This document shows, one piece after another, positions 33,901 through 45,900 of a stretch of 64,000 nt of DNA (the stretch's first letter is position 1; every line of letters starts with the position of its first letter). Below the pieces are notes generated by a model that was not told the DNA's origin, did not search any database, and saw nothing but the letters and a program-made list of their open reading frames with translations. A program made the position numbers and the translations under genes. Source of the DNA: Cafeteria roenbergensis (lineage: Eukaryota; Sar; Bigyra; Bicosoecida; Cafeteriaceae); NCBI GenBank assembly GCA_008330645.1, contig VLTN01000095.1, positions 1-64,000 of the forward strand, written 5' to 3'.

Positions 33901-36900
33901 AGGAGTGGTTGCGCCCGATGCCCGGCGACGAGCGGCACGTGATCCGGCGGTGGGGAGCGTCCACGGCGACCTGGCACGCCACGCCCCGGTACGGCGCGAA
34001 GCCGTCAGGCAGCACGGCCAGCGCGAGGTCGTGGTGGTACTCGGCGACGATGGGAGCCGTGCCGATGGGCCCGAAATTGTCGCCGAACAGCGTCACTTCG
34101 TCGCCGCCCTGTGTCGCCAGCACCAGCTGCGACACGCGCGAGATGGTGGGGGGCGAATAGGCGAGCGAGCTGGTGAAGACCTCGCTCGACTGGCCGTCTG
34201 CCGACACGACGAACTTGAGGCCGGCGCCCACGCCGGGCACGCTGTCGCAAGCGATGGCCGTGTGCCCCTCCACGAAGGCGCAGTCCACGGCGCGGTTCTC
34301 GGTGCCTGTGACCGGCCCGTACCGCACGATGGGGGTGACCGGCACGCTCTCGACGCCGGTGCCGTCCGCGGATGAGCGAGCGTAGAAGGCCGGCCCGAAG
34401 TTCTGCCCGCGCACCACGAACCGCTGCCCGCCCTGCGTGGCGAAGGCTGCCGCCGACGCGTCCGCGATGAGCGCGCTCGTGACCACGGGGGGCGCGAAGC
34501 CGGTCTTGGCCGACGACGTGCGGGAGAAGGGCAGGACATCGCTCAGGTCGTCGTACACGACCGTCACGCGCCAAATGTGGTTCACGCCCGCGCCCTCCGA
34601 AGTCGAGCACACGATGGCCGTGTTGGGCGCGGACTGCCCCCCGAAGCGGGAGCAGTTGGTGGCCGCGTACTTGGTCCCGCGCACCGGCCCGTACGTGACT
34701 TCGTACTGGGTGTACGCGTCCTCGGGGTAGCTGGCGGGGTCGAGAGACGCCGCCTTCTCGCGGGCGATGCGAGCAGCGGTCTTGCCGAGGTTCGTCCCAG
34801 AGATGACGAGCCGCGCGCCGCCCGCCGTCACGCTCAGGGCGTCCATGGTGCCGTGGGTGACGCGCCAGTCCACGATCTTGCCGTTGTACATGTTCGGGAC
34901 CGCGGCCGTGGCCGGATCCACGTCCACGTCCCACGCGACCCCGCCTGCGACGTCCGCGGGGAGCGCCGCGAAGCTGTCGACGGAGATGTCGTTCACGTCG
35001 CGCACGATGACCAGCACCGGGCGTGACGCCGAGAGCGGGGAGTCGGCATCGCCGTCGGTCACGGTGACGACGAAGGAGTACTCGGCCTGGTTCTCCCAGT
35101 CCAGCGACTCCTGCTTCACAGTGAGCTTGCCTGCTTGGCTGATCTCGAACAGCGCGGAGTCGTCGCTCGGGGTGCCGTCAGTCGCGGCGATCGAGAACCG
35201 CAGCTGGCCTCGAGCGCTGGTCGGGGCGTCGTCGTCCACCGCCGCGCAGCTGCCCACCAGGGTGCCGAACTTGGAGCCCTCGAGCACGTTGAAGAAGAAG
35301 GCGCTGGTGCCCACGAAGCGGGGCGGCTCGTTCACGTCCAGCACGCGCACCTGGACCGGTCGGCGCACAGCGTTGCTGGCGGAGTCGGTGACGACGGCGG
35401 TCAGCTCGAAGGCGCGGGCCGCCACGTTCTCGAAGTTGAGCGCAGTCGGCGAGCCCTTGAACACCATCGCGCCGCTGATCGGGTCCACCTGGAAGAGGTC
35501 CACCGCGGCCTGCTCGCCCTCGAGCGAGTAGCGCAGCACGCTGCCCTGGTCCGCGCTGTCCACGTCGGTGGCCACGAGCTTGTCGCCGGCCAGCGCTGTG
35601 CCCAGCACGCTGTTCTCGGGAACCGTGACGACGAACATGGCGCTCCCGCCGACCGCGCCGTCCACAAAGGTGGGCGGCTCGTTCAGGTTCACCACGCCCA
35701 CGGTGACATCCATGCTCCCCGTCAGGGGCAGGTTGCTGTCGGAGTCAGTGGCGACGACCACCATCTGGTACGTCGAGAACTCGCCCTCGAAGTCGATGGG
35801 CCCGTCCACGAGGATCTCGCCCACCTGGCGGAGCTGCACCGACGCGCCTGCGTCGGACTGGGCCAGGGCCATCCTGTCTTGCTCGGTGGCCTCGCGGGTG
35901 ACCATCTTGAAGGGGAAGGGCCGGTTCACGTTGGCGCCGCGAGGCCCCACCGCGTACTCGAGCGACTGCTTCTGGTAGTTCAGGTCAACTGCCAAGACGG
36001 TGCCGACCAGGGTGCCAACGGCGGAGTTCTCGTCCAGGAGGAAGGGCTCTGCGCGCGAGACAAACCTTGGCCTGCTGTTGCTGTTTGAGAGCTTGATGAC
36101 CAAATGGTTGACCGTGGACGCCAGATGCGAGTCGGTGATGCGGATCATCAGGTCGAACTTGTTGTCGAAGTCAACATCGTTCGGCTTGAACTGCGGCGTC
36201 GAAGGGTCGTACGTCTGCGTGCACGTTCCGAGCGCGACCATGGACAGCACCCCAGTCGAGGCGTCGATCTTGATCACCTTGGCGCCCGACGAGCACCGGT
36301 CTCCGGACAGGATCTCGAAGCGGAAGGCGTCGCCGGCGTCCGGGTCCTGCACCAGGTCCATGATGGAGCGAATGTCCTGCACGGTGTTCTCCATGGCCGC
36401 GATGGCCGTCCCGTTCTCGCGCAGCATCGGCGGCTCGTTCACGTTGGAGAGCCGCACCGTCACAGCCGCGCTGGCCGAGTTGCCCTTGGAATCCGTGGCG
36501 CTCACTGTCAGCGCGAAGAGGTTCTTCCCCTCGAAGTCCAGGCGGACGGGCTCCGACGTCGGGGACTCGGCCACGCGGAGGCTGCCCGAGGACGGATCGA
36601 TCGCGAACGGAGCCACGCCATCCTCGTTCTCCTCCTGGGACGTGATCGAGAAGACCAGCTTGCCTGCGTCGTCCGCGTCCGGGTCGCTCGCCTTCACTGT
36701 GCCGACGTGCACGCCAGCTGCCGAGTTTTCGGGCAGCCCTTCGAACGCCGCGGCGACCACAGACGGCGGCTCCTGCACGTCCAGGATGTTGACGGTCCAA
36801 ACGGCGTCGGGCGCAGACAGCTTGCCCGCGTCGGTCACGCGCATCGTGATGCGGTGGCTCTGCACCGCCTCGAAGTCCAAGACGGCCTCATCGACCTCCA

Positions 36901-39900
36901 GCTGGCCGGTGCGCGCGTTCGCGACCCGGAACACCCCCGCGGGCACCTGATTCACGACCTCGTACGTGTGCGAGTCGTCGGCGTCCTCGTCCGTGGCCAG
37001 GCTTGCCGAGCCGGCGACCACGCTCAGCCGAGGGCTGTTCTCGTTGATCGAGAACGTGGCCGCGGCCAGGATGGGCCGCTCATTCAGGTCGGCGACCGCC
37101 ACAGTCACTGTGGCGGTGTCGCTGAGCCCGCCAGCGTCGGTGACCGACACAACCAGGGTGTACGAGTCGACGACCTCGTGGTTGAGGCCCATGGCGCCCG
37201 CGGCCGTCAGGACCAGGCTGCCCGCGCGCCCAGCCTCGGAGATGCTGAAGAAGCCCAGCGAGTCGCCGGACTCAATGCGCCAGCGGAGCTTGGCCTCGTC
37301 CGACGGGCCGTCGGGGTCGGACGCCACCAGGTCGAGGCCCAGCTGCTGGCCGGCCACGAGCTTGGCCTCCGAGAGCGTGTTCTCGTTCACGGCGCGGGAG
37401 GCGTCCTCCAGGCGCGGGGGCTCGTTCGAGTTGAGCACCTCCACGCGCACCGGCGTCTCGGCGCAGAGCGCGGGTGCCCCCGAGTCGCACACCTGGGCCA
37501 CCAGGCTGAAGGCGTTCATATCCTTGTTCTCGAAGTCCATGCGCCCGAAGTCCGCCACGGACACCTGGCCGGTCACCGCGTCGATGTCGAAGATGCCGAG
37601 GCTGTTTCCGGACTTGAGGCTCCAGCGCAGGCGCGCCCAATCCGCCGTCGCGGACGCCACGTCCTCGTCCGTGGCGGAGAGTCGGTCCACCAGCCCGCTG
37701 GCGCTGACCAGAACCGTTCCCACGGGCGCCAGCTCCTCGACCTGAAGCACGTAGCCGCCGGGCGGCACCACGATGGAGGGCGCGTCGTTGGCGTCGACGA
37801 GGCTGATGGTGACCGTGGCGGTGGCTGTCAGGGGCGTCGGCTGCACGTCGTCGCGCGCCTGCAGCGTGAGCGTGTACGCGGGCTTGGCCTCGAAGTTCAG
37901 GCTGGCCTCGTCGCGCACCTCCAGCTGCCCGGAGCACGGATCGACCTTGAACAGGGCGACGCCGTCGCCCCCCACGATGGAGTACAGCAGCTGCTGCCGC
38001 ACGCCCAGAACGGGGTGGGCGTTGTCGGGGTCTGTGCCCGTGACGGGCGCCCCGACCTTGCCCGGAGCCAGCGTGTTCTCCCGCACCGAGCGAACGGCGT
38101 CGAACAGCACCGGCGCCTCGTTCACGTCGGTGACGTCCACCGTGACCGTGGCCCGGGCAGTCAGCCCGCCGCCGTCGGTGGCCCGCACCACCAGCTGGTA
38201 CTTGGACTTCTCCAGCGACTCGAAGTTGAGGTCGCCCGCCGTCCCGTTGAGCACGCGCAGGCTGCCGGACGAAGGCTCGATCCCGAACACGCTCGAGCCG
38301 CTGCCCCCCGTGATGGCGTAGGCGAGCTCGCCCCACTGGCCTGCGTCGACGTCGGACCCAAGGATGGGCCCGCCCACCAGCACCTCGCCCGTGGCCGAGT
38401 TCTCCGCAACGGTGCGCACCACTGCGGCGAGGGAAGGAGCCTCGTTGACGTCCTCGACCGTGACGTGGACCAGCGCCGAGGCAGACAGCTGGGGGGTGCC
38501 GTTGTCCGTTGCCGTCACAACCAGGGTCCACTCGGCGGCCTGCTCGTGGTTCAGCCCGTCCTGCTTGACCGACAGCACGCCGGTGGAAGGCGCCACATCG
38601 AACAGCTTCGCGCCCTCGAACGAGTTCCCGTCCAGCGCGACGGAAAACGTCAGCGCCTGCTTCGCGAGGGTGTCCGGATCGGTCGCCATGCCGGCGATGG
38701 ACTGGAGAACGGCGGCCGCTGAGCCGGGCAGCGTGTTCTCGGCCACCGTGAGGCACGCAGCGAAGGCCTGCGCCAAGCCAGGCAGGCAGCTGGAGGTGGC
38801 CCAGGTCACGCGCTCGTTCACGTCCTGGACCTGCACCATCACGACGCCCGCAGCCTGCTTGGCCGGAGCGCCCGAGTCCGTCACCAGCACCTCGAACCCG
38901 AACTCGCGCTGCGCCTCGAAGTCGGGCGACGCGGCCGCGATCCGGACGGAGCCGTCCTCGACCACGGCGAACACCCCTTCGGCGCTGGACTGGGCGGTGT
39001 CGAAGCACAGCGAGCTGAACTGCAGGGCCGACGACGCGGCGGCGACGCCAACGCGGGTGGGCAGCAAGGCGGGCCCGTGCGCAGCGTCAGCGCCGTCCTG
39101 GAAGGACACCAGCAGGCCCTCCGACAGCTGCTCCGACTCACCGCGCCCGAGGGTGACCAGGCCTTGGCTGGACACGCTGAACCAGAAGCTGCGGAACTCG
39201 CGCGTGCTCAGCGCCGCGGGAGTGGGCGCGCTCGCCACCTGGAAGCACGACGGGCTGCACTTCTCGATGGTGGAGTGGGCGTTGTTCAGGGCGCCGACGG
39301 TCAGCTGGTAGAAGAAGCCGGTGGGAGCCTTGTACAGCTCGTCGGTGGGAGCCATGACCGACAGGGCAATGCGGGCCTGGGCCGCGCCGCGCACCCGGAC
39401 AGCGCCGCCCAGCTGGACGGAGCCGCTTGGCTTGGCGGCGAGCGGCGCAAAGTAGTACTTGCCAATCGTGGACGCCTGGCTCGCCCAGCAGTTGGGCCTG
39501 CCCATCTTGAACGTGTGGCGGTCCCGGGCGTCGTCGTCGACGACGCGCAGCGGGGACGAAACCTGCGCCCCAGGCGCGAGGTTCTCGGGCACTTGCAGCA
39601 CGACATCCGCCAGCGCAGGGGCGTCGTTGACGTCGTTCACCAGCACCGACAGCTGACGCTCGTCAACCAGCCCCCCCGCGTCCGACACGCGCACCCCGAT
39701 CGAGTACGACGACGTCGTCTCGCGGTCGATGTCCAGCGACGCCACCGACACAGCGCCCGTCGACGCGTCGATGGCGAAGTGGCCCGCCTTGTTCCCGTCG
39801 CCGAAGAAGGCGAACGTCAGCAGGTCGTCGGCGTCCACGTCGCGGGCCGCCACGGTGCCGACCACGCCTCCCACGGAGGCCGGGTTCTCGTCGACGGTCA

Positions 39901-42900
39901 AGGTCAGGCTGGCCGCGTCGATGATGGGGCGCTCGTTCACGTCCACGACGGACACGGTGACGACGGTGGACGCCTTGAGGAAGCCGTCGCTGACCTGGAC
40001 GACGAGGGAGTAGGAGGTGCGGTCCTCGAAGTCGACGATGGGCCGGGCCACCCGCAGCTCGGCAAAGTTGTGACCGCTTGCGGATGCAACCGTTGTGAGC
40101 TTGAATGTGTCGGCGTAGTTGCCGTCCAGAATCGAATACGAGAGCTCGTTGTCCTGGTCGTTGTCGCTGCCTTCGATGGTGGCCACAAGCGTGTTCGCCG
40201 CGGCCAGTTCACGAACAGAGCCAAACACACTTGCAGGAAGCGTGGGCGGGTCGTTGTAGGGCACCACCGAAACGACCACCTGGGTGGTTGCCATCAGGCC
40301 ACCAATGCCGTTGTCCTGCGCCGTGGCGGTGCAAGTGTAGACTCCGCCTTGCGGCAAGTACTCCGACGGTGTAGCCACAGCCGCAGCGGTCTTGCGGGCC
40401 ACGAAGACCTTGCCTGTCGAAGGGTTGATGCCGAGATCAGATGCCTGTCCGCCTTCGGGCGCCGAGTCGACCCGGAGAGTGAAGCGAAGCGTGTCTGCCT
40501 TGTCTGGATCCGCGGCTGACACAATGTCCACTTCGCGCTGGAAATTTGCGTTCTCTGCAACTTGGAAGGAGTAGGACTTGTGCGTGAACGTCGGAGCTTC
40601 GTTCACATCCGTCACCAGCACCGTGATCGCCGCCTCCCCCGTCGCACCACTCGAATCCGTCACTCGCACCCGGACGACCGCTTCCGGTGCGGCCTCGTGG
40701 TCCAGCTCTGCAGCAGCCGTCGTCGAGAGCACACCGCTGGTTGGGTCGATGGCGAACGCCCCGGGGGCGGATGAGCTCACGATGGAGAATGCGAACGGCG
40801 AGCTGTATGGGGTGTCCTTCGCGTCCACGTCCGTCGCCACCAGTGGGAGGCCGCAAGAAGTCGATGGCGAGTTCTCGGGCACGCTCCGGCGCTGGTCGGC
40901 AATCACAGGCGCCTCATTCACGTCCGCCACCGAGATGTGGAGCTGGCTCTCCGCGGACAGCCCGGCCTTGTCGGTCACCCGAACGAGCAAGCTGTGCTTG
41001 GCGCTGGTCTCGAAGTCGATGCCCGCCTGGCGCACCTCCACCGCTCCATCCGCGCTGAGCATGCGGAAGAAGGAGCCAGGAGACTGGGACACGATCGCAT
41101 ACGACAGCACGTCATCCGCGTCCACGTCGTGGGCCCGAGACGCTGTGCCTTCGATGGCAAAGCCGATCGGGAAATTTTCCGCAACCACTACGGTGTGCTC
41201 TGCCAGAGTGGGGGCCTCGTTGACATCCACGAGCTGAACCGTGATCGTGGCCTCGTCGGACAGGGGGCGGACCTTGTCAGAGTCTGTGACTCGGACCGTG
41301 ACGAAGAGCTTGCTCCGGGTCTCGAAGTCGAGCGCGGCGCCAGTGGCCACAGTCAGTTGGCCCACAGGCGAAACAAGGAACGCAGCGGCGTCCTGGCCCC
41401 CGACGATGGCGAATGTGAGCGAGTTCCCTGCGTCCACGTCGCTGGCGGCGAGCAAAGAGCCGACGAGCTGTCCAGCCAGCGAGTTCTCGTTGACCGACCG
41501 CTGCTGGTCCTCGATGACGGGCGCCTCGTTGATGTCCCTCACAGTGACGGTCACAATGCCCCACGACGACAGAGGAGGACCGCTGGGCTTTCCGTTGTCC
41601 GTCACGGTGACGTTGAGGACATACTTGGCCGTGGTCTCGAAGTCGATCGCTGCGCGCTGCACGGACAGGACTCCGGAGCTCGAGTCGAGCGCAAGCACCT
41701 GGCCCACGTTGCCGCTCGCAATCGCATACGACAGCACCGAGCCGGCGTCCACGTCTTCGCCTCGAAGAGCACTCCCCACGGCCGTGCCCACTGCTGAGTT
41801 CTCGTCGACAGTGGCAGCGGAGTCCTTCAGGGAGGGCGGCTCGTTGACGTCGACAATGCGGATTGTCAACACGGCGCTGGCAGACAGGCGCGCTGGCCCT
41901 GGTACGACGCCGCCATCGTCCGTGACTGTTACTTGCAGTGAGTACTCCTTCGTCGTCTCGAAGTCGAGCGCGGCACGGGCGACTTTGACCTGCCCCGAGC
42001 ACCCGTCGATCTTGAACATGCCGTCATCGTTGCCGCTCGTGATGGCGAATGACAGGGTCTGGCCGGCGTCTTGATCGAACGCGGGGAGGATGTCACCGAC
42101 CGGCGTGTTCACTGGCGAGTTCTCCTCGACCTGGCGCTCCGCATCGGCGATGACGGGCCGCTCGTTGGCGTCCGTGACCGAGACTACCACCGTTTTCGTG
42201 ACGGCTAAGGTCCCAGGCAGCTTGCCTGCAGGGGGAACGTCGCCCACACGCAACTGTAGGGAGAACCTGTTCGAACCGGACACGCCCTCGAAGTCCAGTG
42301 GAGCGGCCCCCAGCACCACCTTAGTGCCGTCGATGCGGAACCAGTCCTCGCTCGGCCCGTTTCCCCCGACGATGCTCACAACGTGCGAGTCCATGGGATC
42401 GGGGTCCGTGATGACCAGGGCACTTCCGACTTGCGATCCTGCACCGGCCGTTTCGCTCACGCTGAGGGACTCGGTCAGCAAGGCCGGCGGCTCGTTCACG
42501 TCTTCGACAGCAATGTGCACCTTTCCTTCCTTGGAGAGCGACGGCACTCCGTTGTCTGTGGCCGTGATGCCCACCTCCCACGCTGCCTTGGCCTCGAAGT
42601 TGAGGGCGTTCTGCAGCAGGCTGACAACGCCCGACGTCGCTCCGACCGCGAAGACGGCCTTGTCATTGGCGGAGTTCCCCACGGGCCCAACGGTAAACGA
42701 GAGGGTCTGCTCTGTCAAAACGTCTGGATCCGAAGCTTGGGCGCGCACGGACCCCAGTGTGGCGGCGGATGAGGCCGGAAGGGTGTTCTCCGGAACAGAG
42801 AAGCACGCGATGAACGAGCCAGTCGTGTTTGGACAAGGCACGGTGGCCCAAGACATCACCTCGTTGACGTCACTGACCTGGATGACGACGGCTGCAGACG

Positions 42901-45900
42901 AGGACAGCGACGGGGTGCCGTCGTCGGTGGCAATGAGCTCGAAGCCGAACTCGCGCTGCGCCTCGAAGTTTGTCGATACGTCCGACACAAGGATGTTCCC
43001 GTCCCGACTGACCTTGAAGGCATCTGCGCTGGAGCTTGCCGCCAGGGGCTCAAAGCACGCGGGACTGACCTGCACTGGCGCCTGGGCGCTGGAGGCCCCA
43101 ACGCCGAATCGCATCCCGACCGGCCCGTTCTCGGTTTCGTCGACCCACTGCGCGATGACCGCATCGCTACCTGTGGCCCGAGCAAGGGTTACCACGCGCC
43201 TGCCGGTGTCTGACGCGTCGATCTCGAGGACCAACCGGGTACTGCCTCGAGTGTGCACGAGGAGCAGGCCGGCGGCGGCAGAGTCGGTTGGCACGAGATC
43301 CGCAACATCGACTCCTCCGCCAGTCGTCACCGACACGCGCCGAAGCGACGCACCTGACCCTGTTCCGCCGAGCCCGAGTGTGAGCTCGTAGGATGGACCA
43401 GTGGGGGGAGCGTACTCCGCGTCTCCTTCGGCGTGGTCGCGCATGACGATGACGGCGCCCGTCGCAGCCTTGACCGAGAAGTCAACGCTGCGCACTGCGC
43501 CCACGGGCTTGACCACGAACGGCGAATACTCCCTTGCGCCGGGCTTGGACATCTGCACGCCCCAGCAGTTGGGCCTGCCCATGGAGTAGGAAACGGCGTC
43601 AGAGGTGTCCTGGTCCTTGGCGCGGATGCCCACGGACACAACCGTGCCGCGAGGACTGTTTTCGGCCACAGTCACGGCGGAGACTCCAAGCACGGGAGCG
43701 TCGTTGACGTCGTTCACCAGCACCGACAGCTGACGCTCGTCCACCAGCCCCCCCGCGTCCGACACGCGCACCCCGATCGAGTACGACGACGTCGTCTCGC
43801 GGTCGATGTCCAGCGACGCCACCGACACTGCGCCCGTCGACGCGTCGATGGCGAAGTGGCCCGCCTTGTTCCCGTCGCCGAAGAAGGCGAACGTCAGCAG
43901 GTCGTCGGCGTCCACGTCGCGGGCCGCCACGGTGCCGACCACGCCTCCCACGGAGGCCGGGTTCTCGTCGACGGCCATGGTCAGGCTGGCCGCGTCGATG
44001 ACGGGGCGCTCGTTCACGTCCACGACGGTCACGGTGACGACGGTGGACGCCTTGAGGAAGCCGTCGCTGACCTGGACGACGAGGGAGTAGGAGGTGCGGT
44101 CCTCGAAGTCGACGATGGGCCGGGCCACCCGCAGCTCGGCTTTGTTGGAGGATCCGTCCGTGCTCACCACCGTGGTGAGCTTGAAGGTGTCGGCGTAGTT
44201 GCCGTCCAGAATCGCGTAGGTCAGCTTGTTGCGGTCCTTTTCGTCGTGCTCGGTGGCCTGCAGCTCGAGGGCCAGCGTGTTGGCGGCGCAGTTCTCGCTC
44301 ACGCTTGCCGAGTACTCCGCCTCCAACTCGGGCGGGTCGTTGTTCTCGATCACGGTCACCCTGACAGTTGCGGTGTCCTGCAGGAGCCCTGTCCCGTCGT
44401 CGGTCACTGTCACCTGCAGCGTGTAGACGTTCCCCTCGGGAAGGTACTTGCTCAGGCGCGTGCCGGGTGGGTCCGTCGCGAGGCCCGTATCCTTCGCAAC
44501 GGTGAGCGCGCCCGTTGCGGGGTTGATCGCGAAGTCCCCGGCCCCGGCGACTGCCATGGTCCCGGTCGACACGACGCGCATCGACCATGTCAGGACGTCG
44601 CCGTCGTCGACGTCGGCGGCGCTGACGAAGTCGACCTGGGTGCCCATCACGGCGTTCTCGGCCACCTTGAACTCGAACGTGTCCTCGGCCATTGAGGGTG
44701 CCTCGTTCACGTCGCGAACCGTCACAGTGACCTGCGCGGTGGAGGTCAGACCCTGAGTGTCCTCCACCTGCACGCTGAGCACGACGAGCTCCGCGCTCTC
44801 GTGGTCCAGAGCGGACCCCGCCGCCGTGCTGAGCTGCCCGCTCGTGCTGTTGATCGCGAACTGGGTCGCAGCGCCCCCGCTCAGCAGAGAGAACGTCAGC
44901 GCGCCCTTGTCGGCGGCGTCGGGGTCGCTTGCGATGAGCGGCTCCCCAACGGGCGCGCCGGGGGCGTTCTCGTCCACGGCCCGAGCCTGTGCCAAGAGCG
45001 TGGGGGGCTCGTTGACGTCCTGAACTTCGATGGTGATCACCCCCTCGTCCGCCAGGCCATCGATGTCCGTGACTCGGACCCAGACCCTGTGCACGGGCAC
45101 GGTCTCGAAGTCGAGGAGCGCGCTCTTGACCTCGATGGAGCCGTCCGCCGCGAGCACGCGGAAGATGGGGCGGTCCGGCTCCTGCTTGACCAGCTCGTAC
45201 TGGAGGCGGTCGCCTGCGTCGGGGTCCGTCGCGAGGCTGGCCGTGCCCGGCGCCGTCGCGCCCACGCCGGCGGACTCGGCAATTTCCACCGTGGCGTCGG
45301 GCATGGTGGGCGCCTCGTTCTGGTTCAGCACGTTCACCACTATGGTGGCCTTGGTCTGAAGCGAGGGCGTTGCGCTGTCACTGGCAGTCACTTCCACGGC
45401 GTACTCTGTTTTGGACTCGAAGTCGAAGCTCGCCGCAAGCGAACTTGTGAGCTGCCCGTTGGAGCTCAGGGTGAAGGAGGCTGCGTCTGGCCCGCCAGAG
45501 AGTTCAAAAGAAACGGTCTGCTCCGCGTCGGGGTCGCTTGCGTCGAGTCTTGCGCCGATTGCAGAGCCTGCAGCAGAGTTTTCAAGGATGCTCCGTTGCT
45601 GGGCCAAGAACGCGGGCGGCTCGTTGACGTCCAGCACCGAGACCACGACATCTGCCTCGCCGAAGAGAGCGGGTCCGTTGGGCTTTCCGTCGTCCGTGGC
45701 CCTCACCCGCAGCGTGAAGGCCTTGACGCTCTCGAAGTCGAGCGCCACGCTGCTGGCCACCGAGATCTGCCCAGACGCGGAATCAATGGCAAAAGCGCTC
45801 CCGGTGTTGCCTCCCACGAGGCTATAGGCCAGCACCGAGTGCTCGGGGTCGGTTCCCGTGACTGCTGCCCCGACTGGGGTGCCCTGGGCAGAGTTCTCCG

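Noticed and set aside
36104-38722. 872-codon plus-strand open frame opposite the cadherin region
   Set aside because: Same antisense shadow effect; its pattern repeats with the cadherin period.
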